Positions 1 through 5,724 of a stretch of 6,114 bases of DNA are shown here, one piece after another. The position numbers and the translations under genes were made by a program. Origin of the DNA: Chloroflexota bacterium (GTDB lineage Bacteria; Chloroflexota; Dehalococcoidia; Lucifugimonadales; JADFKI01); the NCBI GenBank assembly GCA_024648655.1, contig JAGGDZ010000005.1, positions 1 to 6,114 of the forward strand, read 5' to 3'. The notes below the pieces were generated by a model that did no database searches, had not been told where the DNA came from, and was given only the letters and a program-made list of their open reading frames with translations. How positions within the stretch are numbered: position 1 is the first letter of the stretch; the number at the start of each line of letters is the position of its first letter.

Positions 1-45
1 TCTGACACCGTAAGACACATTGGGTCGTCTCCAAATGACTTAACC

Positions 46-77
46 ACACCCTGCACGGCTAATGCTGTGCGGGGTGT
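46..77. terminator. Long GC-rich hairpin, possible terminator
   Basis: An 11-bp stem pairs 46-56 with 67-77 (ACACCCTGCAC against GTGCGGGGTGT, one G.U pair). It can be extended inward by GC/GC pairs around a TAAT loop, giving a nearly continuous stem-loop. No clean T-run follows on either strand, so it may be a poor intrinsic terminator, an RNA-processing site or simply an inverted repeat. It probably ends a transcript entering from the left edge. Pairing is seen directly; function is inferred. Confidence 0.4.
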
Positions 78-163
78 ATTGCTCATTGGCGTGCTAGGTC
101 AACAGAAAACCCACAAGAAGAAAGGAGAGACTCTACAAATCGATTAGGCAGGAAATCAAACAC

Positions 164-494
164 ATGGAACTAGAAGGATACCAACGTCGATTGGTCTGGA
201 CCTGACAGTTACGCGGCTAACACATTCAATACCATGAATGTGGATAATAACTACGCCGGTTACTTCAATGGCTACTGTGACGACGACGGATACAGAACTG
301 AAAATGACCTATGGGGAAACAATTTCTATAATTTAACGTCGGCTCAAAAGCGGGCAGTCGCAGCCTATGAGATAGGGCATGCCATGGGGTTGGATCACAG
401 CACATCCACCTCCGATGTCATGTATGAATCTTGCTGTGGCGGAGCGCTAGATGTCTCATCAGGCGACGTTGCGGCGCTAAATGACCTGTATTAG
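164..494 (+). pseudogene. Matrixin-like zinc metalloprotease remnant with His-to-Tyr active-site change
   Basis: The readable frame is open from 174 to the TAG at 492-494; its first ATG is at 234 (86 aa) and has no Shine-Dalgarno site. The C-terminal half has the layout of secreted bacterial matrixins (metzincin M10 type): a WG..FYN stretch, the helix TSAQKRAVAAYEIGHAMGLDH, then a VMY Met-turn (Met63 from the ATG at 234) and a closing DVAALNDLY. The family zinc motif is HExxHxxGxxH. Here the first His is Tyr45 (codon TAT, 366-368), while Glu46, His49, Gly52 and His55 remain, so zinc binding should be impaired. An ATG at 164, with AGGAAA at 150-155, opens a different frame reading MELEGYQ... 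that stops at 203-205. That suggests a frameshift near 175-185 relative to an ancestral ..EGY..TNVDWSG.. protein. No signal peptide is visible. Most likely a decayed exported protease; a small functional zinc-independent protein is possible but less likely. Confidence 0.6.
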
Positions 495-546
495 CTTCGA
501 AAAGAACTCTAAATGAGTATGAAGTTTGATACCAGGAGCAGTCAAA

Positions 547-1326
547 ATGAAGCGATTAGTATTAACATTGTCCGCTCTAACAGCATTAGTAGCAGGGTTA
601 TTCGGGGTTGCCTGTAGTCCATTCCAGAACTCACCTAACATTGACACGATGGCATCTGAAGCTACCGTAGAAGTATCCGACGGAGTGGAAACAATCGCAG
701 ATAGCGCATCTCAGGGTGCACCTTGGGTGACGCCCACTCCACAGCCTCCAGCAACACCTCGTCCTGCGGACACACCTCAACCGGCGCCTTCAGCAGGCCA
801 ATTGCGGACAGTTTCTGAGGGAATGTACATTTCATCAGGATCGTTGGACGACCTTGTGGCTAACTCCACTACAATAGTGATTGGAACAATTCCTAGCAGC
901 GAACCCAACACGTTAAGTGTAGATAGCCAAGTTTCTGATGCATCTGGACCAATTACTAACGTACAGGCGGTTGGCAGCGGATATAACGTAGAAGTGGAGC
1001 GCTATCTGAAGGGAAGTGGTGGCAACACGATTCCCGTCGTGCAATTCTACGGCATCGACTACACTGACCAAGGACAGATAAAGCAAGCCCGTGACAATGA
1101 TGCAGACCTGCTTCTTAGCAAAGGGAGTAGATACCTACTCTTCCTAAGAGAGAACCGGAGTCACTCAGGATATTGGATTGGAACTGCAGAGCCGTACAAA
1201 TTCCTGCTTAAAGGCGGTCAGGCAAAAGTGAAAAGTCCTCTTAGTGGCCTTGGCGGCACATTCCCCGAGCAACCGGAGTCAGATTTCATATCTAGTGTTG
1301 AGGCAAAGATTGCAGCGAGTCCGTAG
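547..1326 (+). CDS. Predicted secreted lipoprotein with Pro/Thr-rich linker
   Basis: A 259-aa protein. I chose ATG 547 because AGGAG at 534-538 is 8 nt upstream; an in-frame TTG at 526 would place that site inside the gene. Residues 1-22 form a typical signal (MKR, then a hydrophobic core) ending in GVAC, with Cys23 as the likely lipidated residue. Gly at -3 is slightly off the lipobox consensus. Residues 24-56 are polar and probably disordered; about 57-83 is a Pro/Thr/Ala-rich linker of repeated TP and QP steps. From about 96 to 230 lies a compact, beta-rich domain: SLDDLVANSTTIVIGTI, a VEVERYLKG strand, a SKGSRYLLFLREN strand, then a segment ending in KGGQAKV. The same pattern occurs in uncharacterised exported bacterial proteins, and I cannot assign a function. 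It lies 52 nt after the protease remnant in the same orientation, so the two may once have been co-expressed. A strong hairpin follows its stop. Confidence 0.8.
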   Translation: MKRLVLTLSALTALVAGLFGVACSPFQNSPNIDTMASEATVEVSDGVETIADSASQGAPWVTPTPQPPATPRPADTPQPAPSAGQLRTVSEGMYISSGSLDDLVANSTTIVIGTIPSSEPNTLSVDSQVSDASGPITNVQAVGSGYNVEVERYLKGSGGNTIPVVQFYGIDYTDQGQIKQARDNDADLLLSKGSRYLLFLRENRSHSGYWIGTAEPYKFLLKGGQAKVKSPLSGLGGTFPEQPESDFISSVEAKIAASP

Positions 1327-1357
1327 CCAAAGGACGGAGAAAGCGTTGTTGTATTCG

Positions 1358-1391
1358 CCGCACGCGGGCAACTCGTTCTGCCCGCGTGCGG
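1358..1391 (+). terminator. Perfect 13-bp hairpin, probable terminator after the lipoprotein gene
   Basis: Positions 1358-1370 (CCGCACGCGGGCA) are exactly complementary to 1379-1391, with an 8-nt loop. It starts 31 nt after the lipoprotein stop codon and ends 25 nt before the next Shine-Dalgarno site, where an intrinsic terminator would be expected. The following TAGCGTTTAC has only a three-base T-run, so termination might be partial or the hairpin may instead stabilise mRNA. Pairing is seen; role is inferred. Confidence 0.55.
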
Positions 1392-1416
1392 TAGCGTTTA
1401 CACAGTCGGAAAATCC

Positions 1417-1423
1417 AAGGAGG
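1417..1423 (+). promoter_or_regulatory. Consensus Shine-Dalgarno site that fixes a TTG start
   Basis: AAGGAGG is the full anti-16S complement and lies 9 nt before the TTG at 1433. It is the reason to start the membrane protein there rather than at the upstream in-frame ATG 1244, which would overlap the lipoprotein gene and the hairpin, or at the downstream ATG 1457. Confidence 0.8.
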
Positions 1424-1432
1424 CGTCAAATC

Positions 1433-2005
1433 TTGGGACGGCAATTACTCTTGAAGATGGCTTTCTATCTGGTCGCCGGGGTGCTCCTCTCATCCATAAC
1501 GTGGAGCACACTCTCTCACTCGGCGGTGACGGATGACTATGTGCTTTCCGTCATTCTGCTTGGGATGATGTTCTACGTGGCTGGGAAGTTCTTTGTGGAC
1601 CGCTGGCGGCCAGATGATAGAGAGCAGGATTTCCATGCCACAAAGTTGTGGAAATTCCCCTATGAGACTACACGAAACGGTCTCTGGAGGCGTGTCGCCT
1701 TTAGCACTGCTGCAAACCTGGCCGTTTTTTCAATCCTTGCATCGTTGTTGGTGCTAGCTACTACGGCGCACCCTGCTTTCATGGTTCTGTTGGGTACGCT
1801 CTTCCTGCTCCGCATACCCCATCTATACTGGAGTATGCGAGTGAGATACGAGCCCGTCTATTCTGTCGATGCAGATAGCGTACCAGCGGCTACTCTGCGT
1901 TACGCGGGCGGAGCCAGGATTCCTCGGAGAGTTCGGTGGCTGTTTCCAATCGGCATGGCCGGAGTAGGAACCACAGTGGCCGTAATCGCAACCATGATTG
2001 GATGA
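1433..2005 (+). CDS. Multi-pass membrane protein of unknown function
   Basis: A 190-aa integral membrane protein starting at TTG 1433, which has AAGGAGG at the right spacing. Hydrophobic segments lie at about residues 9-27, 36-55, 88-111, 115-131 and 169-190, predicting four or five membrane spans. The longer loops are a charged one after span 2 (about 56-87: RWRPDDREQDFHATKLWKF) and a polar one of about 37 residues (132-168) that contains the basic stretch ARIPRRVR just before the last span. I see no catalytic motif, cofactor site or transporter signature and do not recognise the family. The signal peptidase gene starts 42 nt downstream on the same strand with no terminator between, so they are probably co-transcribed. 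A link to protein export or envelope biogenesis is only guilt by association. Confidence 0.75.
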   Translation: MGRQLLLKMAFYLVAGVLLSSITWSTLSHSAVTDDYVLSVILLGMMFYVAGKFFVDRWRPDDREQDFHATKLWKFPYETTRNGLWRRVAFSTAANLAVFSILASLLVLATTAHPAFMVLLGTLFLLRIPHLYWSMRVRYEPVYSVDADSVPAATLRYAGGARIPRRVRWLFPIGMAGVGTTVAVIATMIG

Positions 2006-2047
2006 TCTTCACTTCAACATTCACCCGAATTCATATATGGAACTGAA

Positions 2048-2635
2048 TTGCGTCCATTCATTCAAGAATTGCTGGAAGCCGGCGGCCTGTTTCTTGTTAT
2101 CTTTCTGGCACTGCACTTCAGTATTCAGAATTTCAGGATAGACGGCTCAAGCATGCACCCCACCCTCATCGACGAGCAGCACGTCATTGTAAGTAAAGTT
2201 GCATCTTTGCGAGTCAAGCCCCTCGCCATCTTGCGGTTCACGCCGTTTACCGATAAATCGAGGGAGGAAGTTCCATTTTTCACATTCGACCGGCTCGAAC
2301 ATGGAGATACCATTGCCTTTGTCCATCCTCTTGACCCTACCCGAGACTTGGTGAAGCGAATCATTGGTGTCCCCGGGGACGCTATTGAGATACACAAAGG
2401 TCAGGTCATCCGTAACGGTATAATGCTGGACGAATCCTATGTCGTCAACGGCGACAGCCGTACCATTGGTGCTCTCGAAGTGCCGTTGAATTACTACTAC
2501 GTTCTCGGCGACAACCGACTTGTTTCAACCGATTCGCGCAACTGGGGATTCGTTCCCGGCGACCATATCATCGGGCGAGTGTGGTTCAGCTACTGGCCTT
2601 CGGACAGGCTTGAGTTCATCCACCCGCTTTGGTAG
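2048..2635 (+). CDS. lepB: Type I signal peptidase
   Basis: A 195-aa membrane-anchored serine protease that removes signal peptides from exported preproteins on the outer face of the cytoplasmic membrane. All S26 family boxes are present: one N-terminal membrane span (about 12-25); box B IDGSSMHPTL with nucleophile Ser35; box C HGDTIAFVHP (85-94); box D LVKRIIGVPGD (101-111) with general-base Lys103; and box E GDNRLVSTDSRNWGFV (154-169). The Ser-Lys dyad is intact and the length fits a compact LepB/SipS-type enzyme. About 25 residues between boxes B and C (55-80) form an insertion relative to the shortest family members. The TTG at 2048 is chosen because no in-frame ATG lies between the previous gene's stop at 2003-2005 and box B; GGAA at 2039-2042 is a weak ribosome site. 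It follows the membrane protein by 42 nt, and the IS21 element begins about 60 bp past its stop without disrupting it. Confidence 0.95.
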   Translation: MRPFIQELLEAGGLFLVIFLALHFSIQNFRIDGSSMHPTLIDEQHVIVSKVASLRVKPLAILRFTPFTDKSREEVPFFTFDRLEHGDTIAFVHPLDPTRDLVKRIIGVPGDAIEIHKGQVIRNGIMLDESYVVNGDSRTIGALEVPLNYYYVLGDNRLVSTDSRNWGFVPGDHIIGRVWFSYWPSDRLEFIHPLW

Positions 2636-2647
2636 CGCTCTAGATGA

Positions 2648-2660
2648 CTGTCCCGGACAG
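2648..2660. repeat. Short perfect inverted repeat after lepB
   Basis: CTGTCC and GGACAG flank a single C, 12 nt after the lepB stop codon. A second small inverted repeat (ACCC, AAAA loop, GGGT) follows at 2665-2676. Neither has a T-run. Together they might weakly end the lepB transcript or form a protein-binding palindrome; the evidence is only the symmetry. Confidence 0.3.
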
Positions 2661-2697
2661 CACAACCCAAAAGGGTAGATTCGTATCCTTCCTTTGC

Positions 2698-2733
2698 GTA
2701 TGAACGGCGGAGCAATGATGGACCACGAAGGCG
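2698..2733 (+). repeat. IS21 left-end binding repeat L1 (36 bp)
   Basis: First of two adjacent 36-bp direct repeats, starting GTATGAACGGCGGAG and ending GGACCACGAAGGCG. It contains the 18-bp core that recurs inverted at 5232-5249. By analogy with IS21 it is a probable IstA-binding site and overlaps the left terminal inverted repeat. Confidence 0.8.
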
Positions 2734-2769
2734 GTATGAACGGCGGAGTCATAATGGACCACGAAGGCG
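2734..2769 (+). repeat. IS21 left-end binding repeat L2 (36 bp)
   Basis: Directly abuts L1 and matches it at 33 of 36 positions; the three differences are clustered at repeat positions 16, 17 and 20. A probable second transposase-binding site. A weaker partial likeness continues at 2770-2783 (9 of 14 positions). Confidence 0.8.
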
Positions 2770-2773
2770 GATA

Positions 2774-2813
2774 GACAGGCCGATGGCGGCGGTCTAAAAC
2801 CATACCGCCTGTC
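2774..2813. repeat. Inverted repeat in the istA leader
   Basis: GACAGGC (2774-2780) is complementary to GCCTGTC (2807-2813), with the 26-nt loop holding a further ATGG/CCAT pairing. It lies 46 nt before the istA start codon, between the left binding repeats and the ribosome site. It could fold in mRNA reading in from outside and limit transposase expression, but only the pairing is seen. Confidence 0.4.
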
Positions 2814-2858
2814 ACTTTCCTGTAGAGTCTCCCGAGATTCTGAGGAAGGTGGTCATGG

Positions 2859-4358
2859 ATGTATATCGTGGACATGTATTTGCGCGTGCGCAGGGCGTGC
2901 CTGGTAGAGGGGATGAGCATCAGGGAAGCGTCTCGGGTGTTCGGGATGCATCGAGGCACCGTGCGGAAGATGCTGAAGCATCCGGTGCCTCCGGGATACC
3001 GCAGGAAGCGCCCACCGCGGCGTCCGAAGCTGGAGCCCTACACGGGCATCATAGACGGCATACTCGAAGACGACCTGAGTGCGCCGAGGAAGCAGCGCCA
3101 CACGGCCAAGCGCATCTTCGATCGACTGAAGGATGAGCACGGGTTCGACGGCGGCTACACCATAGTCAAGGACTATGTTCGGGAGCGCCGGAGCGTGGCG
3201 CGCGAGATGTTCGTGCCGCTGGAACACCCGCCGGGTCACGCGCAGTGCGACTTCGGGCAGGCGTGGGCGTTCATAGGTGGTTACAAGCGCAGGGTCCATT
3301 ACTTCGTGATGTCGCTTCCCCACAGCGACGGCGTCTTCGTGAAGGCATACCCGGGCGAGACTACGGAGGCGTTCTGCGACGGTCACGTGTCGGCGTTCCG
3401 CTACCTGGGCGGAGTGCCGCAGAGCATTCTGTACGACAACACGAAGCTTGCCGTGGCGAGGATACTGGGAGGAGGACGGCGCAAGCGCACGAGGGCGTTC
3501 ACGGAGTTGCAGTCGCACTACCTGTTCGCAGACAGGTTCGGCAGAGTCGGCAAGGGCAACGACAAGGGGACCGTCGAAGGCATGGTGGGCTACGGCAGGA
3601 GGAACTTCCTTGTACCGCTCCCGAGGGTGAAGGACTTCGATGAGCTCAACGCGCACCTTGAGCGTGAGTGCCTGGAGCGTATGGACGCGAGGCTCAGGGG
3701 GCACACCGAGACGATAGGCGAGCGTATGGAGCGTGACCTAGGGGCGCTGCTTGCGCTGCCCGCCGCTCCCTACGACGCGAGCGACAAGCACGCCACCCGC
3801 GTGAGCTCGCAGTCGCTGGTGCGCTACCGCAGCAATGATTACTCGGTGCCCGTTGCATACGGACACAGGGACGTGCTGGTGAGGGGCTACGTCGATGAGG
3901 TGGTCATAAGCTGCGGCACGGAGGTGATCGCCCGACACCGCCGGTCATACGAGCACGGCGACTTCATCTTCGATCCCATCCACTACCTGCCGCTGCTGGA
4001 GCAGAAGACCGGCGCTCTGGACCAGGCCGCCCCACTCACCGGATGGGAGCTGCCGGAGGAGTACGGCAAGCTGCGACGGTTGCAGGAGTCGCGGATGGGC
4101 AAGCCCGGCAAGAGAGAGTTCGTGCGTGTACTGAGGCTGCTTGAGACCTTCCCCGATGACGATGTGCTCGCCGCAGTGCGCGATGCGGTCAGCCGGGGAG
4201 CGACCGGCTACGACACGGTCAAGCACCTGCTGCTGTGCAGGATAGAGGGACGGCCACCAAGGCTCGACCTCACACTGCATCCTCACCTGCCGAGCGTGAC
4301 CGTTGGCAAGACGTCCGCGCGAGACTACATGAAGTTGCTGAACGGGAGGGCATCGTGA
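2859..4358 (+). CDS. istA: IS21-family transposase IstA
   Basis: A 499-aa DDE transposase that cuts and joins the IS21 ends with IstB as partner. ATG 2859 is preceded at 9 nt by GAGGAAGG (2842-2849). Domains in order: an N-terminal helix-turn-helix (about 18-40, MSIREASRVFGMHRGTVRK) for terminal-repeat binding; a basic proline-rich stretch (43-57); a second helical DNA-binding region (about 78-112); an RNase H-like catalytic core with Asp131 (HAQCDFG), Asp193 (ILYDNTK) and Glu240 (NDKGTVEGMVGYGRRNF); and a C-terminal beta-barrel and helical region (about 315-499). The DDE residues and their order match the IstA family, and length is normal for it. The TGA overlaps the GTG start of istB (GTGA), so translation is coupled. 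No frameshift or internal stop is seen, so the enzyme is probably active. Confidence 0.95.
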   Translation: MYIVDMYLRVRRACLVEGMSIREASRVFGMHRGTVRKMLKHPVPPGYRRKRPPRRPKLEPYTGIIDGILEDDLSAPRKQRHTAKRIFDRLKDEHGFDGGYTIVKDYVRERRSVAREMFVPLEHPPGHAQCDFGQAWAFIGGYKRRVHYFVMSLPHSDGVFVKAYPGETTEAFCDGHVSAFRYLGGVPQSILYDNTKLAVARILGGGRRKRTRAFTELQSHYLFADRFGRVGKGNDKGTVEGMVGYGRRNFLVPLPRVKDFDELNAHLERECLERMDARLRGHTETIGERMERDLGALLALPAAPYDASDKHATRVSSQSLVRYRSNDYSVPVAYGHRDVLVRGYVDEVVISCGTEVIARHRRSYEHGDFIFDPIHYLPLLEQKTGALDQAAPLTGWELPEEYGKLRRLQESRMGKPGKREFVRVLRLLETFPDDDVLAAVRDAVSRGATGYDTVKHLLLCRIEGRPPRLDLTLHPHLPSVTVGKTSARDYMKLLNGRAS

Positions 4359-5116
4359 GCGACAGACCGACACTGCTGCTGGAGCATCACCTGAAGGAAC
4401 TGAAGCTGCCGACCTTCCTGAGAGAGTACGGCAAGATCGCGGCACAGTGTGCCTCGGAGGGGGTGGACCATCCGGACTACCTGCTGAGGCTGTCGGAGCT
4501 GGAACTGATAGATCGCCATCACCGCCTGGTGGCTCGCAGGATCAAGGCCGCCCGCTTCCCCGCGGTCAAGAGCATCGACACCTTCGACTTCACTGCCATA
4601 CCGTCGGTGAACAGGCAGCTCGTGACGCAACTCGCTCGCTGCGAGTATGTCGAGCGTCGGGAGAACGTCATCGCCATAGGCAACAGCGGAACCGGCAAGA
4701 CGCACATAGCGCTGGGGCTGGGACTCGCCGCCTGCCAGAAGGGGCTGACGGTGGGCTTCACCACAGCGTCCGCCCTGGTGAACGAGCTTCTGGAGGCAAG
4801 GGACGAACTGAGGTTGCTGAACCTGCAGAAGAGGCTTGCTCGACTGAAGCTGCTGATCATAGACGAGCTGGGCTTCGTGCCTCTGTCGCCCACCGGGGCG
4901 GAGCTGCTCTTCGAGGTCTTCAGCCAGCGCTACGAGCGAGGCTCGATCCTCGTGACCACCAACCTGCCGTTCGACGAGTGGACCGAGATGTTCGGGTCCG
5001 AGAGACTGACCGGCGCTCTGTTGGACAGGCTCATTCACCATGTCCACATCATCGAGATGAACGGCGACAGCTACCGCCTCAGGCAGAGCGGCAGAGCAAC
5101 CGCGATATCATCCTGA
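4355..5116 (+). CDS. istB: IS21-family helper ATPase IstB
   Basis: A 253-aa AAA+ ATPase, DnaC/DnaA-like, that assembles on target DNA and activates IstA for integration. GTG 4355 is chosen over an earlier in-frame start at 4235: it overlaps the istA stop, GGAGG at 4345-4349 precedes it closely, and the product then has the usual IstB length and N-terminus (LLLEHHLKELKLPTFLREY). Walker A is GNSGTGKT (109-116), Walker B is LLIIDE (166-171), the sensor-1 region is VTTNLPFDEW (200-209), and a SERLTGALLDRL stretch (215-226) carries the likely arginine finger. All ATPase motifs are intact. Inside the element, this is the second gene of a translationally coupled pair. Confidence 0.95.
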   Translation: MSDRPTLLLEHHLKELKLPTFLREYGKIAAQCASEGVDHPDYLLRLSELELIDRHHRLVARRIKAARFPAVKSIDTFDFTAIPSVNRQLVTQLARCEYVERRENVIAIGNSGTGKTHIALGLGLAACQKGLTVGFTTASALVNELLEARDELRLLNLQKRLARLKLLIIDELGFVPLSPTGAELLFEVFSQRYERGSILVTTNLPFDEWTEMFGSERLTGALLDRLIHHVHIIEMNGDSYRLRQSGRATAISS

Positions 5117-5140
5117 AGTCGAGCTGAGACCCCAAGTCGA

Positions 5141-5156
5141 TCCCCTCTGAAGGGGA
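5141..5156 (+). terminator. Small hairpin after istB
   Basis: TCCCCT and AGGGGA pair around a CTGA tetraloop, 24 nt past the istB stop codon. Six pairs and no downstream T-run make it a weak terminator candidate within the right end of the element. Confidence 0.3.
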
Positions 5157-5201
5157 CATAATCCCTTCCCAGTTAGCACTGACATTATCGCTACACAATG
5201 G

Positions 5202-5230
5202 CGCCAAGTGGTACAATTTGTCGCCGCCGC
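5202..5230 (-). repeat. IS21 right-end inner binding repeat (diverged)
   Basis: Read on the minus strand, CGGCGG followed by CGACAAATTGTACCAC aligns with left repeat L2 (CGGCGG then AGTCATAATGGACCAC), matching 17 of 22 positions, and both end in GGCG. This appears to be a degenerate inner transposase-binding site. Confidence 0.6.
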
Positions 5231-5263
5231 AGTGGTCCATCATTGCTCCCCCATTGACATTCA
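5225..5263 (-). repeat. IS21 right terminal inverted repeat and binding site
   Basis: GTGGTCCATCATTGCTCC (5232-5249) is the exact reverse complement of the core in left repeat L1. It continues to the proposed terminus ...TTGACATTCA. It lies about 24 bp from the inner right copy, measured between the GTGG words at 5208 and 5232, whereas the left copies are 36 bp apart. Confidence 0.8.
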
Positions 5264-5620
5264 GCCGTCTCGTGGAATCCCTTGCCTATACGGCTTGAAG
5301 TCCTGACCCCGCCGACCTGACGATTTCTCCAATGTGCAAAGTCGAGGAAACAATTTCGCAGAATGTTCTCTCGTTACGATAAGCTAGCCGACAGCTATCT
5401 GAGTTTCCTGCACATCGCCTGTACTCTAATCTGGCTCAAATGAATTGTCCACAGAACCTAGCCCCTATGAGAGGACTCTCAGAGAAGAATGAGACGAGTA
5501 CCATTCCAACTTCGTTGATAGCTCTAGGCAGGATACGCGGCACAAGGGACGGCGCGGCTTTCGACTAAATGAACTTCAGTTAGTAGCCTCTGCACAGCCC
5601 GACAGGGCTTAGCGATGCTT
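5264..5620. other. Intergenic region, no convincing gene
   Basis: No RNA gene or convincing protein gene is seen between the IS element and the sites at 5621. AGCCGT (5263-5268) and ACGGCT (5290-5295) form an inverted repeat at the element's edge. TGCACA words occur at 5409 and 5591. AGCCC (5596-5600) and GGGCT (5605-5609) pair as a small hairpin. A 42-codon frame (5440-5568, ATG to TAA) exists but has no ribosome site and no recognisable product. Confidence 0.5.
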
Positions 5621-5644
5621 TGTACAAAAGAGCCCTTTTGCACA
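5621..5644. repeat. Imperfect palindrome with TGYACAA words
   Basis: TGTACAAAAG (5621-5630) pairs with CTTTTGCACA (5635-5644) around an AGCC loop; nine of ten positions pair, with one A/C mismatch. The word TGTACAA at 5621 is followed by TGCACAA at 5639 and 5659, giving 18- and 20-bp spacing, roughly two helical turns. It could be an operator or a weak bidirectional terminator. No promoter is clear beside it. Confidence 0.35.
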
Positions 5645-5671
5645 ATAATCGACATTTCTGCACAAATATGA

Positions 5672-5703
5672 AGCCCCCGATGGAAATGTACCTATCGGGA
5701 GCT
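5672..5703 (-). terminator. Probable intrinsic terminator of the minus-strand gene
   Basis: AGC-C-CCCGATGG (5672-5683) pairs with CCTATCGGG-A-GCT (5692-5703), giving eleven pairs including one G.U wobble, plus one C/A mismatch, around an 8-nt loop. On the minus strand it begins 21 nt after the TAA of the gene ending at 5725 and is followed by TCATATTTGTG, a loose U-rich tract. Position, stem strength and T-rich tail all agree with a rho-independent terminator. Confidence 0.6.
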
Positions 5704-5724
5704 GTCAGTCGCGATCTACGTCAC

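Larger units (their letters stand above)
2695..5263 (+). mobile_element. Complete IS21-family insertion sequence
   Basis: The element carries istA and istB in the standard overlapping order. Its proposed ends pair as imperfect terminal inverted repeats starting TG: 2695-2726 against the reverse complement of 5232-5263 match at 26 of 32 positions, the inner 18 (GGAGCAATGATGGACCAC) exactly. Extra copies of this core lie just inside each end, typical of IS21 elements, whose transposase binds multiple terminal sites. The DNA is visibly richer in G+C than both flanks, consistent with recent acquisition. Both genes look intact. I found no convincing target duplication: CCTTCCTT precedes 2695 and GCCGTCTC follows 5263. 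The outermost few bases are therefore uncertain. Confidence 0.85.

Noticed and set aside
1244..1432. Upstream extension of the membrane protein to ATG 1244
   Set aside because: It would overlap the lipoprotein gene and read through the 13-bp hairpin; the consensus AAGGAGG at 1417 points to TTG 1433.
2125..2397. Two minus-strand open frames opposite lepB
   Set aside because: Both are shadows of the intact signal peptidase gene, without motifs or ribosome sites.
2698..2769. 36-bp direct repeats as a possible CRISPR fragment
   Set aside because: The units abut with no spacers, and inverted copies sit at the other end of the IS element, so they are transposase-site repeats.
2853..3704. Long minus-strand open frame opposite istA
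   Set aside because: It is an arginine/histidine/valine-rich shadow of a GC-rich gene; istA carries a full set of DDE transposase motifs in the same stretch.
4325..5047. Long minus-strand open frame opposite istB
   Set aside because: Low-complexity Gln/Leu-rich translation with no motif, wholly covered by the intact AAA+ gene istB.
5440..5568. 42-codon open frame (ATG to TAA)
   Set aside because: No Shine-Dalgarno site, no recognisable similarity, and short enough to occur by chance.
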